NCBI GenBank assembly: GCA_004376055.2
Contig: CP049016.1
Coordinates: forward strand, 1,984,001 to 2,048,000
Source of the DNA: Nitrospirales bacterium LBB_01
GTDB lineage: Bacteria; Nitrospirota; Thermodesulfovibrionia; Thermodesulfovibrionales; Magnetobacteriaceae
DNA: 64,000 bases
Direction: 5' to 3'
Position numbers and translations under genes: made by a program
Notes under the pieces: generated by a model
Database searches by the model: none
Told to the model about the DNA's origin: nothing
What the model saw: only the letters and a program-made list of their open reading frames with translations
In this document: positions 7,959 to 16,155 of the stretch, piece after piece
Position numbering within the stretch: the first letter of the stretch is position 1
Layout of the letters: each line of letters starts with the position of its first letter

Positions 7959-8720
7959 ATGAGAGAGACCCCTGAAAGTATAACAATAGCCGGCGAGGAG
8001 TTTTTATACGAAAAAATTCTGAAGGACGATTTCTTTTCAGTTAACGTGCTCTATAAAAGTGAAAGCGGACTGCGATATGTACTAAAACTATCTGATTTCA
8101 GGTTTATTTTTGGAATTTTTTTAAGACCGCTGGCTCAATTTTTCTCAAGACGTGAGTACACAATTTATGAAAAAGTTAAAGACATTACCGGAGTGCCAAC
8201 GCTTGGCCCACGATTTGGCAAACGTGGATATTATCACTTATTTGCTGAGGGCGTGACACTGCACGAGTATAAGGGGATTTTGCCAGATGATTTCTTTGCT
8301 AATCTAAAAGAGATAATTGACGAAATCCACAGAAGAAGAATTTTCTATCTTGATTTAAATAAGCTTGGCAATATAATCGTTGGCACTGATAACAAACCCT
8401 ATCTGATAGATTTTCAGGTCAGCATTTATTTTAAGCCGATAAAATTGTTTTTCGTAGGCAGGATTATTGACTGGATTTTCAATAAACTCATCCGTGAGGA
8501 TATTTACCATCTGTATAAACATAAGAAACGTTTTCGTCCCGACCTCATAACAGACTATGAGCTTTCACTAACCAAACGCACAGGATTTAATAAGTGGTAC
8601 AACCTTCTTTTTGGACAACCATACCGCAAATTGAAACGCCTGATTTATCCCTCAGGCAGTAATGAAATTATATGGTACAAATGGCGACGCATTAAAGATA
8701 AGTCAAAAACAATGCCGTAA
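7959..8720 (+). CDS. Protein-kinase-fold protein, lipopolysaccharide-kinase-like
   Basis: A 253-aa protein with a reduced kinase fold: a VLKLSD segment with the putative ATP lysine (about residue 46), a catalytic-loop equivalent YLDLNKLGNIIVG (about 128-140) with Asp and Asn in the expected spacing, and YLIDFQ (about 145-150) in place of DFG. This arrangement resembles the WaaP/KdkA/InaA group that phosphorylates lipid A core sugars. The neighbouring deacetylase and glycosyltransferase support an envelope role. The N-terminal glycine-rich loop is not obvious. Substrate unknown. It is divergent from the deacetylase with a gap of only 48 bp. Confidence 0.55.
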   Translation: MRETPESITIAGEEFLYEKILKDDFFSVNVLYKSESGLRYVLKLSDFRFIFGIFLRPLAQFFSRREYTIYEKVKDITGVPTLGPRFGKRGYYHLFAEGVTLHEYKGILPDDFFANLKEIIDEIHRRRIFYLDLNKLGNIIVGTDNKPYLIDFQVSIYFKPIKLFFVGRIIDWIFNKLIREDIYHLYKHKKRFRPDLITDYELSLTKRTGFNKWYNLLFGQPYRKLKRLIYPSGSNEIIWYKWRRIKDKSKTMP

Positions 8721-8785
8721 AAAAATACTAAACATACACATATGGTTTTATTAAGTCAGATTTGAACAAACACAGGCAAAATATA

Positions 8786-8991
8786 TTTTGAAAAAAATTT
8801 ATTGCCTATGCAGTTAGCTCCGCAAACAAAAAAATGGATTCCTGCCTTCGCAGGAATAACAAAAAAAAAGGAATGGCCCCCTTTGTCATTCCCGCCTACG
8901 AGCGGGAATCCAGTCCTTTTTACTGTATCATTTGCTGACTGAAAAAAATTTTCAGGAGTTAACTCAATAAGCAATAAAAATTTTTTCAAAT
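8786..8991. repeat. MITE-like element D with long terminal inverted repeats and paired hairpins
   Basis: The ends are about 36 bp long and imperfectly inverted: TTTTGAAAAAAATTTATTGC...AGTTAGCTCC at 8786-8820, and its complement GGAGTTAACTCAATAAGC... at 8955-8991. Inside are GGATTCCTGCC...GGCAGGAATAAC (about 8836-8860) and GTCATTCCCGCC...GCGGGAATCCAG (about 8885-8913) facing each other. No coding capacity is seen in 8721-9103. The AGTTARCTCC ends are shared with the element near 34600 and differ from those of the elements at 5.3-5.7 kb. Confidence 0.65.
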
Positions 8992-9103
8992 AATTGCAAA
9001 AATAGATTTTATTAACGAGAAACATATTGACAAATCAGAAAAATAGTGTTAAACTTCGCACTGTTTTGGAAAAAAGACTGAAGAAAGAGGGGGGTGGATG
9101 TGA

Positions 9104-9298
9104 ATGCCCATGGTCAATGTCAAGGATAGTGATTCCTTTGAGCTTGCTCTTAAGCGGTTTAAGAAGCAGTGCGAAAAGGAAGGGATACTGTCTGAGATAA
9201 AGAGAAGAGAACACTACGAAAAACCAAGCATCAGAAAAAAGAAGAAGATAATAGCAGCCAGAAAGAAAGCAGCTAAGCGCGTATCTGTGTCACAGTAA
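9104..9298 (+). CDS. rpsU: 30S ribosomal protein S21
   Basis: A 64-aa basic protein with the S21 pattern: [39 protein letters not shown], followed by a lysine/arginine-rich tail ([16 protein letters not shown]). It binds the platform of the small subunit near the 16S anti-Shine-Dalgarno region. GAGGGGGGTGG stands upstream; the ATG at 9104 is used, with the ATG at 9110 as an alternative. It precedes dnaG, echoing the rpsU-dnaG pairing known in several bacterial phyla, although here a promoter and hairpin lie between them. Confidence 0.92.
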   Translation: MPMVNVKDSDSFELALKRFKKQCEKEGILSEIKRREHYEKPSIRKKKKIIAARKKAAKRVSVSQ

Positions 9299-9325
9299 CT
9301 GCGATATTTTTTCCGCAGGTTAATA

Positions 9326-9353
9326 TTGACTATATAATAAGCTACTGTATAAT
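9326..9353 (+). promoter_or_regulatory. Strong sigma70-type promoter between rpsU and dnaG
   Basis: TTGACT (9326-9331) and TATAAT (9348-9353) are separated by 16 bp. The expected start near 9360 falls exactly at the left arm of a hairpin, so the transcript would begin with that stem-loop and continue toward dnaG. Confidence 0.7.
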
Positions 9354-9357
9354 CTGC

Positions 9358-9394
9358 AAAAAAGCAAGGATGTTTCAAGCATTCTTGCTTTTTG
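9358..9394 (+). terminator. Hairpin with U-rich tail after rpsU
   Basis: AAAAGCAAGGATG (9360-9372) pairs with CATTCTTGCTTTT (9380-9392) through 13 bp with one G-U pair and a 7-nt loop, followed by T residues. It fits an intrinsic terminator for rpsU. Because a promoter ends immediately before it, it could instead or also attenuate dnaG or protect the 5' end of the dnaG mRNA. Confidence 0.65.
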
Positions 9395-9544
9395 TCATTT
9401 TTATGAGCAGCTTGACTAAGAGATTGCATATGTTCTATAGTTAGCTTGAAGACAGGCGGCCTAAGACAGATTATAAATCAGACGCACCGCCCGAGTCTGT
9501 GCAAATCAGTTAATGATGTAGTTTAAGAGGTAGAAGGGTAAGAG

Positions 9545-11248
9545 ATGGACCTGCAAAGAGTCAGAGATGATGTAAAGTCGCGTTTAGACATTGTAGATGT
9601 AATTTCTAAATATGTTAATCTTAAAAGATCCGGGGCTAATTTCAAAGGGTTGTGTCCGTTTCACAATGAAAAGACGTCCTCATTTACTGTAAGTCCGGTC
9701 AGGCAGGTGTTTCATTGCTTTGGGTGCGGGGCCGGCGGTGACATATTCACGTTTGTCATGAAAGAGGAGGGACTTGCCTATCTTGATGCTGTTAAGCAGT
9801 TGGCAGAGCAGGCAGGGATCAAAATTGACACCAATTTTTACCCGCAGGGAATGGGTACAGAGGGCAGACAAGAGTATCTTAATATTCATGCGGAGGCAAG
9901 GGATTTCTTTCAGACAATTTTTAAGAAATCAGAGAAAGCCGTCAGTTATCTGAAAGCAAGAGGGTTAACTGATGAGAGTTTAGATATGTTCTCAATTGGT
10001 TTTGCTCCTGATAGTAAAGATATACTCTATAAACATCTAAGGAGCCTTGGCCATCTGGATGGTAAGATATTTGAGACCTCTTTGGTAAGCATACGAGAAA
10101 ATACGCCTTTTGATGTGTTCAGAAGAAGAATAATGTTTCCTATAGATACTGCTAAAGGAGAAACTATCGCATTTGGAGGCCGTGCCCTTGACGACGTTCC
10201 TCCCAAATATTTGAATTCCTCAGAAACGCCTCTGTTTAAAAAGAAGCGGACACTCTATGGCCTGAGCCAGGCACATGCTGCGATTTTAAAGGCCAGGTCT
10301 GTAGTCATAGTAGAAGGCTATCTGGATGTGATAATGTGTCATCAGTATGGGATAAGAAATGTGGTGGCGCCACTTGGCACAGCACTATCTGAGGAGCACG
10401 CCACAGCGTTAAAGCGTAGTGCCGATGAGGTGATTGTGCTTTTTGACGGAGATGAGGCCGGGGTAAGAGCCGCAAGGCGTGCAATTGCACTGATTAGTAA
10501 AAAGGGGTTGATAGCTAAAGGGGTGGTAATACCCGGGGAAAACGATCCTGACAGCCTCCTTCGGCATGACGGACAGCCAGCCCTTGCCGGACTGATTTCA
10601 CAGGCAATGGGATTTGTTGAATTTATGCTCTCTACCGGAGGCACGGGAATAGAGAATCTTAGGGAGATGTACCGGACAATAGAGGATGTTGAGGATACAG
10701 TTTTAAGGGGCAAGCTGATTACAGAGCTGTCACAAAAGGGTGCAATTTCTGAGACAACGTTAAGAGAGTCCGTAAAAGGCCGCACCACTACCCAAAATAA
10801 AGAAACAACTGTCCGAGTTAATAAGCGCCTGATAGATGAGGAGATTTTATTTAACGCTTACATGGGCTTTGAGGATGTGCGTGAGACAATAGCAGCCGAC
10901 TTAGAGCTGGTTATGTTTGAAAACGCAACCTTAAAGAAGATATTTGCGGGCTTACTTGATGGGCAACTTAGCCCCACAACTGACAGTATCTTAGCACTAT
11001 GTACGGAGGAGGAAATTTCCTACATAACGTCTCTTATGGTGCAGCCGTACGTTGACACCGAAAATGTTGCTCAAAATGTGTCTGACTGCTTGAAAAACAT
11101 GAAGAATAAAATACACCAAAGAACCATAGCGGAAATAAACAGTAAAATAAAGATGGCAGAAAACCTAAAAAATACGGAAACAATAGCGCCTTTACAGGCT
11201 GAGCTGTCAAGATTAAACAGATTGATAAAAACAGGTAAGGAAAATTAA
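9545..11248 (+). CDS. dnaG: DNA primase
   Basis: A 567-aa primase that makes RNA primers at the replication fork with DnaB. An N-terminal zinc finger reads CPFHNEKTSSFTVSP...FHCFGCG (about residues 38-64). The TOPRIM core includes VIVEGYLDVI (about 257-266) and the metal-binding LFDGDEAG (about 300-307). The C-terminal part, poorly conserved in general, ends in a charged helical region expected to bind DnaB. The length is normal for the family. The start follows TTTAAGAGGTAGAAGGG. rpoD, often next to dnaG, is not in the window. Confidence 0.95.
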   Translation: MDLQRVRDDVKSRLDIVDVISKYVNLKRSGANFKGLCPFHNEKTSSFTVSPVRQVFHCFGCGAGGDIFTFVMKEEGLAYLDAVKQLAEQAGIKIDTNFYPQGMGTEGRQEYLNIHAEARDFFQTIFKKSEKAVSYLKARGLTDESLDMFSIGFAPDSKDILYKHLRSLGHLDGKIFETSLVSIRENTPFDVFRRRIMFPIDTAKGETIAFGGRALDDVPPKYLNSSETPLFKKKRTLYGLSQAHAAILKARSVVIVEGYLDVIMCHQYGIRNVVAPLGTALSEEHATALKRSADEVIVLFDGDEAGVRAARRAIALISKKGLIAKGVVIPGENDPDSLLRHDGQPALAGLISQAMGFVEFMLSTGGTGIENLREMYRTIEDVEDTVLRGKLITELSQKGAISETTLRESVKGRTTTQNKETTVRVNKRLIDEEILFNAYMGFEDVRETIAADLELVMFENATLKKIFAGLLDGQLSPTTDSILALCTEEEISYITSLMVQPYVDTENVAQNVSDCLKNMKNKIHQRTIAEINSKIKMAENLKNTETIAPLQAELSRLNRLIKTGKEN

Positions 11249-11311
11249 TAGGGGATTTTCAAATAATTTTACTTGCCAAACATAAACTATATTTGTTACG
11301 CTTCAGAGTTA

Positions 11312-11341
11312 TTGACATATGAAGAAAGTGAAAAGTATAGC
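11312..11341 (+). promoter_or_regulatory. tRNA-Met promoter
   Basis: A perfect -35 TTGACA (11312-11317), an 18-bp spacer and TATAGC (11336-11341), about 20 bp before the tRNA. Confidence 0.65.
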
Positions 11342-11360
11342 AGCTAACGAGAAATCAGCA

Positions 11361-11436
11361 GGGCCCATAGCTCAGTTGGTAGAGCTACCGGCTCATAACC
11401 GGTTGGTCCCAGGTTCGAGTCCTGGTGGGCCCACCA
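11361..11436 (+). tRNA. tRNA-Met (CAU anticodon), CCA encoded
   Basis: A 76-nt cloverleaf. The acceptor arms GGGCCCA and TGGGCCC are fully paired, the D arm is GCTC...GAGC, the anticodon stem ACCGG/CCGGT encloses CTCATAA, the T arm is CCAGG TTCGAGT CCTGG, and ACCA ends the gene. CAT could also belong to tRNA-Ile2, whose C34 is modified to lysidine. The absence of the unpaired 1-72 position rules out an initiator tRNA. Confidence 0.93.
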
Positions 11437-11476
11437 CGAAAAGGACTGCGGAGTTAATCTTTTATATGGTGGGTAA

Positions 11477-12193
11477 GTGTTAGAAGAGATTGGTCTCCTT
11501 AAAGAGATACAGGCTCTTGACAGTGAAGTAATAAGAATTAAGCTTCTTATTGAAAAAACCCCAAAGACGGTGGTCGAGTACGATAAGGCCCTTAATGCAG
11601 CCAAATCCGATGTAGTTCTGAAGAAGACAGCTGTTGATAAGGCTATAAAACAAAGAAAAGACCTTGAGCTTCTGGCAGAGGAAAAAAGCGCTCGCATAAC
11701 AAAGATGAGAGGCCGCATTAACGATCTTAAATCAAACAAAGAGTATAAAACCCACTTAAAAGAGATAGAGCAGGTGGAAAGAGAGAAGCGCCACACAGAG
11801 GATGACATTTTAAATCTGATGGAACAGATGGAAACCTATGACAAGGCATTGAAAAAGTCAGAGCTTGCGCTTACAAAAGAGGAGTCAAACTATAACGAAA
11901 AACTCTCAGGGCTGAATAAGGAAAAAGCAATAAGTGAAAAAGAGCTTGAAGGACTGATTTCCAAAAGAAATAAACTCAGCAAAGGAATAAGTAAGGAAAT
12001 CTATGATAAGTATATAAAACTCCTCAGCAAAAAGGGTGGCATAGCCGTAGTCAGGGCGGTGTCAGAGATTTGTTGCGGGTGTAATATGAGCATACCTCCC
12101 CAGCTGTTTGTAGAAGTCATGAAAAATGACCGCATCTTAACATGTCCACAATGCGGGCGGATTCTCTGGTATGAACAAGAAATCTCTCCGTAG
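11477..12193 (+). CDS. Coiled-coil protein with C4 zinc ribbon (DUF164/CT398-like)
   Basis: A 238-aa protein made of a long antiparallel coiled coil (about residues 1-170, rich in Lys/Glu heptads) and a C-terminal zinc ribbon CCGCNMSIPPQLF...LTCPQCGRILW (about 197-232). Family members of this architecture are widespread and usually lie beside dnaG, rpoD or Nif3-like genes. Proposed roles include nucleic-acid binding or a link to secretion and flagella; none is settled. The start is GTG at 11477, shortly after the tRNA and the in-frame stop that precedes it. Confidence 0.7.
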   Translation: MLEEIGLLKEIQALDSEVIRIKLLIEKTPKTVVEYDKALNAAKSDVVLKKTAVDKAIKQRKDLELLAEEKSARITKMRGRINDLKSNKEYKTHLKEIEQVEREKRHTEDDILNLMEQMETYDKALKKSELALTKEESNYNEKLSGLNKEKAISEKELEGLISKRNKLSKGISKEIYDKYIKLLSKKGGIAVVRAVSEICCGCNMSIPPQLFVEVMKNDRILTCPQCGRILWYEQEISP

Positions 12194-12318
12194 AATTCCA
12201 ACACTTTTGAATTGTTTTTTTATACAGAATAAGATTATAATAACTCTCCGATATTTACAGGGATTTAACAAGAGTACCATGCTCTTGATTTAAAATAAAA
12301 GAATGGAGGTATTTTTCT

Positions 12319-12771
12319 ATGAGTAAAAAGAGCTTTGATTCTTTTGAAGAGCTGATAGAACGGGCGAGCAAGTTTGTGGAGTCGCAGGGTGGTAAGTGGG
12401 ACCACATGGCGTGGCTTGAGTTTTTATCAGACATGCAGAAGCAGGGATTTAATCTGTCCCATGATATGCAGTCATACCTTGGCTCTATGCTTGAGTCAAT
12501 GAAGAAACTCTATGGCACAGTTATGAGCACAAAGGGTTTTGAAAACGTTCTATTGGATATATCAGAAAATACGATAAGTTTTATCAAAAAGACAAAAGGC
12601 ACATGGGACCATATCGGATGGGAGGCTTTTATAAAGGATGTTCAAAAGACCGGCGTATCCTTAACTGAGGAGACCACTACATACCTTGGCGGTGTGCTTG
12701 AGGCAGCAAAAGAACTCTATATGTTTCCTATGAAATCAACGACAGAGAAAAAGGGTAAGGGTAAAGAATAA
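12319..12771 (+). CDS. Uncharacterised protein made of two tandem copies of a ~70-aa domain
   Basis: A 150-aa protein of unknown function. Residues about 10-70 and 82-142 are copies of one unit: Phe-rich entry helix, GKWDHMAWLEFLSDMQKQG (copy 1) or GTWDHIGWEAFIKDVQKTG (copy 2), then L-x6-YLG-x2-LE-x2-K-x-LY. Signal peptide and membrane segments are absent and the tail is lysine-rich. A strong GGAGG precedes the ATG. It stands between the zinc-ribbon gene and the MTA deaminase operon, facing the same way, about 125 bp from either side. The unit's WDH and YLG motifs are the best handles for a family search. Confidence 0.6.
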   Translation: MSKKSFDSFEELIERASKFVESQGGKWDHMAWLEFLSDMQKQGFNLSHDMQSYLGSMLESMKKLYGTVMSTKGFENVLLDISENTISFIKKTKGTWDHIGWEAFIKDVQKTGVSLTEETTTYLGGVLEAAKELYMFPMKSTTEKKGKGKE

Positions 12772-12795
12772 TAACGGCTCTACATAGGTAAGCTC

Positions 12796-12834
12796 TGGAG
12801 CGGACATATACATTACGACAGTTATACCGCTCCA
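12796..12834 (+). other. Inverted repeat in intergenic region
   Basis: TGGAGCGG (12796-12803) and CCGCTCCA (12827-12834) are perfect complements with a 23-nt loop. No T-tract follows, so a classical terminator is doubtful. It could be a 5' structure for the downstream operon or a protein-binding site. Confidence 0.35.
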
Positions 12835-12894
12835 CTGCTTTGGCAATTTGTAAATAATCGGCGCTGTGAGTTATTTTAAGGAGAGTTAAGAACG

Positions 12895-13233
12895 GTGGAT
12901 GATTTTAGAAAATTCACAAAACAGGAAAATCTCATATATGAAGAGGCGATAAGAACATTAACTGCTGATGTTGAACGCGGTGCCGGTTATGAGGATGCAG
13001 TAAATAAACTTGCTATAGATGATGCACAACTAAAGCAGCTCATAAGCGATGACTTCTTAAAAATACTCATAGTAAAGCTCCATTATGAAGAAGGCATGAG
13101 TTTAAAGGAGGCAGCATCCAAATTAGGCGTAACCCATGAGCTTATGGTGGCAACAAAAAATGAAATGCTTGAAGAGGTTCAAAGCTCAGCCATCAAGGCT
13201 TTCCATAGCGATGTAAAATGGGGAAATGCTTGA
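12895..13233 (+). CDS. Small putative helix-turn-helix protein in MTA deaminase operon
   Basis: A 112-aa, all-helical, acidic protein that I do not recognise as a named family. The C-terminal half has a sequence compatible with a helix-turn-helix (LHYEEGMSLKEAASKLGVTH, about 63-82). The GTG at 12895 follows AAGGAGAG. The stop overlaps the start of the deaminase gene by one base (TGATG), so translation is probably coupled. A regulatory role for this operon is inference. Confidence 0.55.
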   Translation: MDDFRKFTKQENLIYEEAIRTLTADVERGAGYEDAVNKLAIDDAQLKQLISDDFLKILIVKLHYEEGMSLKEAASKLGVTHELMVATKNEMLEEVQSSAIKAFHSDVKWGNA

Positions 13234-14567
13234 TGAGCGGCACCGAGGTGGATTATTTAATCACCGGCGATTATGTTGTCACTATGGAGCCTGGACTTGA
13301 ACCGTTAGTAAACGGGGCTGTTGCGGTTACCGGCGAGAAAATAACAGAGATTGGTACATATGAAGCGCTCTCCAGAAAATATAAGCCTGGCAGGATTTTA
13401 GGCGGCAAAGGCAGGGCAGTAATACCAGGCCTTATAAACACTCATACTCATGCAGCTATGGTTTATTTCAGAGGGCTTGCCGATGATTTACCCCTTAAGG
13501 AATGGCTTGAGGGCTACATTTGGCCGGCTGAGGGCAAATGGTTAAGCGATGAGTTTGTATCGGATGCAATAACCCTTGCCTGTCTTGAGATGATGTTAAA
13601 TGGAATAACCATGTACAATGATATGTACTTTTTTAAAGACAGTATTGCCAAGACGACAAGAGATATGGGAATGCGGGTGGTTTTAGGCGCTGGAATTTTG
13701 GATTTTCCTACGGCCTCAGCTAATAACGCTGATGAGTATCTAAGTAAGGCTGAAAATTTTATAAAAGACTGGCTTTCCTCAGACAGCCTGATAACTCCGG
13801 CAGTGTCCCCTCATGCTCCATATACCTGTAGTCCTGAGACACTTTTAAAAGCTAAGAGACTATCGGAGCGCTACGGGGTCTTACTCCATACTCATCTTTC
13901 CGAAACACAACACGAGGTTGATGACATAACAAAACTGTATGGTAAGCCGCCTGTAGAACATCTAAACTCATTAGGAATACTTGATAACACGGTTGTGGCA
14001 GCACACTGTGTATGGGTAAGTGACAAGGAGATTGATATTCTGTCAGAGTCAGGCGTTAGTGTATCGCACTGCGTGGAGAGCAACCTTAAACTTGCCTCAG
14101 GTATTGCTCCCGTTGTGCCAATGCTTAAAAAAGGCGTAAATGTAACTTTTGGAACAGATGGCGCAGCCAGTAACAACGACCTTGATATTTTTACCGAGAT
14201 GTCAATTGCGGCAAGGCTTCACAAGGCTGTCAACAACGACCCAACGGTGCTTACTGCAAGAGATGCTCTTAAGATGGCAACTATATCAGGCGCTAAAGCG
14301 CTTGGCAAATCTGAAACCCTCGGCAGCATAAAGTCTGGTAAACTAGCCGATTTGGTAATACTTAATCTTGATAAACCACATCTGACGCCTTTTTATGATA
14401 TTTACTCCCTTATTGTCTATTCAATGAGGGCCTCAGATGTTGACACTGTTATGATAAACGGAAAAATTACCGTTGAAAACAAAACCTGTCTAATGAAAGA
14501 CGAATCTGAGATAATTGAAAGGGCACGGTGGTGGAAAGACAGGATTGCCCTTGAAACTAAAAACTGA
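13233..14567 (+). CDS. mtaD: 5-methylthioadenosine/S-adenosylhomocysteine deaminase (amidohydrolase)
   Basis: About 444 aa. It deaminates MTA or SAH to the inosine forms, recycling products of SAM use, in the cytoplasm. The TIM-barrel amidohydrolase motifs are all visible: NTHTHAAM (metal HxH), LHTHLSETQHE, AAHCVW and FGTDGAASNND with the catalytic Asp. A C-terminal beta-sandwich segment SGKLADLVILNLD closes the fold. The ATG at 13233 is chosen because it overlaps the preceding stop; an in-frame ATG at 13218 would add five residues. The enzyme is near 440 aa in the family, matching this length. Guanine or atrazine-type deaminases are related alternatives. Confidence 0.85.
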   Translation: MSGTEVDYLITGDYVVTMEPGLEPLVNGAVAVTGEKITEIGTYEALSRKYKPGRILGGKGRAVIPGLINTHTHAAMVYFRGLADDLPLKEWLEGYIWPAEGKWLSDEFVSDAITLACLEMMLNGITMYNDMYFFKDSIAKTTRDMGMRVVLGAGILDFPTASANNADEYLSKAENFIKDWLSSDSLITPAVSPHAPYTCSPETLLKAKRLSERYGVLLHTHLSETQHEVDDITKLYGKPPVEHLNSLGILDNTVVAAHCVWVSDKEIDILSESGVSVSHCVESNLKLASGIAPVVPMLKKGVNVTFGTDGAASNNDLDIFTEMSIAARLHKAVNNDPTVLTARDALKMATISGAKALGKSETLGSIKSGKLADLVILNLDKPHLTPFYDIYSLIVYSMRASDVDTVMINGKITVENKTCLMKDESEIIERARWWKDRIALETKN

Positions 14568-14571
14568 CGCT

Positions 14572-15024
14572 CTACTCTGCTTTAAACACAAAAAACTTGT
14601 AACCAAGAAAGTTCCAAAGCAAACCGCAAGCAGTTCCGCAAAGTGAGCCGATGTTGACCCAAACCTGATCCCCAATCCATGTCAGATTTAATCCGGGTCT
14701 TACAATATTTACAACTAACGAGGCTGATGCTACATTAACAGCCATCCCTATTAAACTCACGGCAACAAAATGAGAAAATTTCCCGCCTTTTGTACCATCC
14801 TTATGCTCAAATGCCCATTTCTTATTAAGGTAATAACTAAAAATCACTGCAACAAGAAACGAAAGCGCCTTCTGTACGGCAAAGGGAGTGCCTGTCTTAA
14901 GTCCTGTCAGAATGGTTTCCAGATTGAGGATTGCCATATCAACAACGGTGTTTAAAGCCCCAATAAGAGCAAACCTAATAAATTGTCTTATGGTTTTTTT
15001 TCTATATAAATTTATCTCAGTCAT
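14572..15024 (-). CDS. GtrA-like membrane protein
   Basis: A 150-aa integral membrane protein with four predicted hydrophobic helices (about 13-32, 47-65, 82-104 and 118-145). It carries family-typical RFALIGALNTVVDMAILN at the start and NFLGYKFFVF at the end. GtrA-family proteins are thought to help move lipid-linked sugars across the inner membrane or assist glycosyltransferases. The gene overlaps the end of pdxA by 8 bp in the same direction, so it is co-transcribed with pdxA. It converges on the deaminase gene with a 4-bp gap. Confidence 0.85.
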   Translation of the reverse strand: MTEINLYRKKTIRQFIRFALIGALNTVVDMAILNLETILTGLKTGTPFAVQKALSFLVAVIFSYYLNKKWAFEHKDGTKGGKFSHFVAVSLIGMAVNVASASLVVNIVRPGLNLTWIGDQVWVNIGSLCGTACGLLWNFLGYKFFVFKAE

Positions 15025-16015
15025 AGTGATTGATAGGTGTGTATGGCCTCAGAGTCTCGGCAAGTCTCATAGCCTCGCACATACTTTGAGGGTTAACGGC
15101 ACTTTTTGAGCTGTACGCAATATCGTATGCTGTGCCATGATCTGGGGACGTCCGCACAAAGGGCAGCCCTACTGTGATATTAACTCCGCTTTCAAATGCT
15201 GTCATTTTTAGCGGAATGAGTCCCTGATCGTGATACATTGCTACCACAATATCCACTTGTCCTTTGTACGCCTTGTAAAATAATGTATCGGCTGGGAAAG
15301 GGCCGTCTGCGGCAATACCCATTCGTACCGCCGCCTCTATTGCAGGCACGATTTCCTGTATCTCCTCTCTGCCAAACAACCCAGCCTCTCCGGCATGAGG
15401 GTTTAGCGCCGACACTGCTATTTTAGGAGTTTCTATGCCAAGCATATAGGCAGCGGCATTGGCTAAGATTAATGTTTTTACAACCCTGTCTTTTGTAATA
15501 AGAGCAGGCACATTGGCAATTGCCTCATGAATTGTAACAAGCATAACTCTAATTGGGCCTCCAACAAGCATCATCGCAAAGTTTTCGGTATGAGTCAAAG
15601 CGGCAAGCATTTCAGTATGTCCGGGGTATGTGATGTCGGCAAGTTTTAGCGCCTCTTTTGAAATTGGAGAGGTAACAAGCGCATCTCCCTGTCCGCTCAT
15701 AATTAATTCCACAGCTTTTTCTATACAACGTGCACTTAATAAGCCGCCCTCTTTGGTTGGTCGGCGCTTTGCGTACTGTTTTGCAGCTGTTACATTTACT
15801 ACGTTTAAAGTTGTACCGTCAAAAAACCCGTCACGCGGGTTTTCAACTATATGTATCGTAAGGTTACAGTTTATAAGTCTCATGACATCCTTAATGACTT
15901 CAACATCGCCAATAAATACTGCTTTCTGCGATTTGTAAGTGAGATATGCCCTTATAGCTGCATCAGGCCCTATACCACCAGGGTCACCCAGCGTTATTAA
16001 TATTAATCTCGACAC
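15017..16015 (-). CDS. pdxA: 4-hydroxythreonine-4-phosphate dehydrogenase
   Basis: A 332-aa enzyme of the DXP-dependent pyridoxal phosphate pathway, oxidising 4-phosphohydroxy-threonine. Family landmarks are LGDPGGIGPD (about 8-17), a PGHTEMLA segment with the substrate/metal histidine, SALNPHAGEAG, MYHDQGLIPLK and HGTAYDIA. All three metal histidines appear present. The start is GTG at 16015 with the conserved N-terminal beta strand ILITLGDPGG. Length matches the family. Confidence 0.9.
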   Translation of the reverse strand: MSRLILITLGDPGGIGPDAAIRAYLTYKSQKAVFIGDVEVIKDVMRLINCNLTIHIVENPRDGFFDGTTLNVVNVTAAKQYAKRRPTKEGGLLSARCIEKAVELIMSGQGDALVTSPISKEALKLADITYPGHTEMLAALTHTENFAMMLVGGPIRVMLVTIHEAIANVPALITKDRVVKTLILANAAAYMLGIETPKIAVSALNPHAGEAGLFGREEIQEIVPAIEAAVRMGIAADGPFPADTLFYKAYKGQVDIVVAMYHDQGLIPLKMTAFESGVNITVGLPFVRTSPDHGTAYDIAYSSKSAVNPQSMCEAMRLAETLRPYTPINHYD

Positions 16016-16155
16016 CGTGTCTATTATAGCAGACTGAGCTGAAAGTTTAAAATTTAGCAGAAAGACTCTTTTTCTTTAATTAATAAAGTTTTTCGTGTTT
16101 ATTACCGAATAGTGTTCATGGAGTACAAGGGAATGAGAAGGTTAGGAGGCCGAGG

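Noticed and set aside
12269-12287. CAAGAG...CTCTTG hairpin as a terminator
   Set aside because: Short stem, no T-tract; it may be a leader structure but nothing further supports it.
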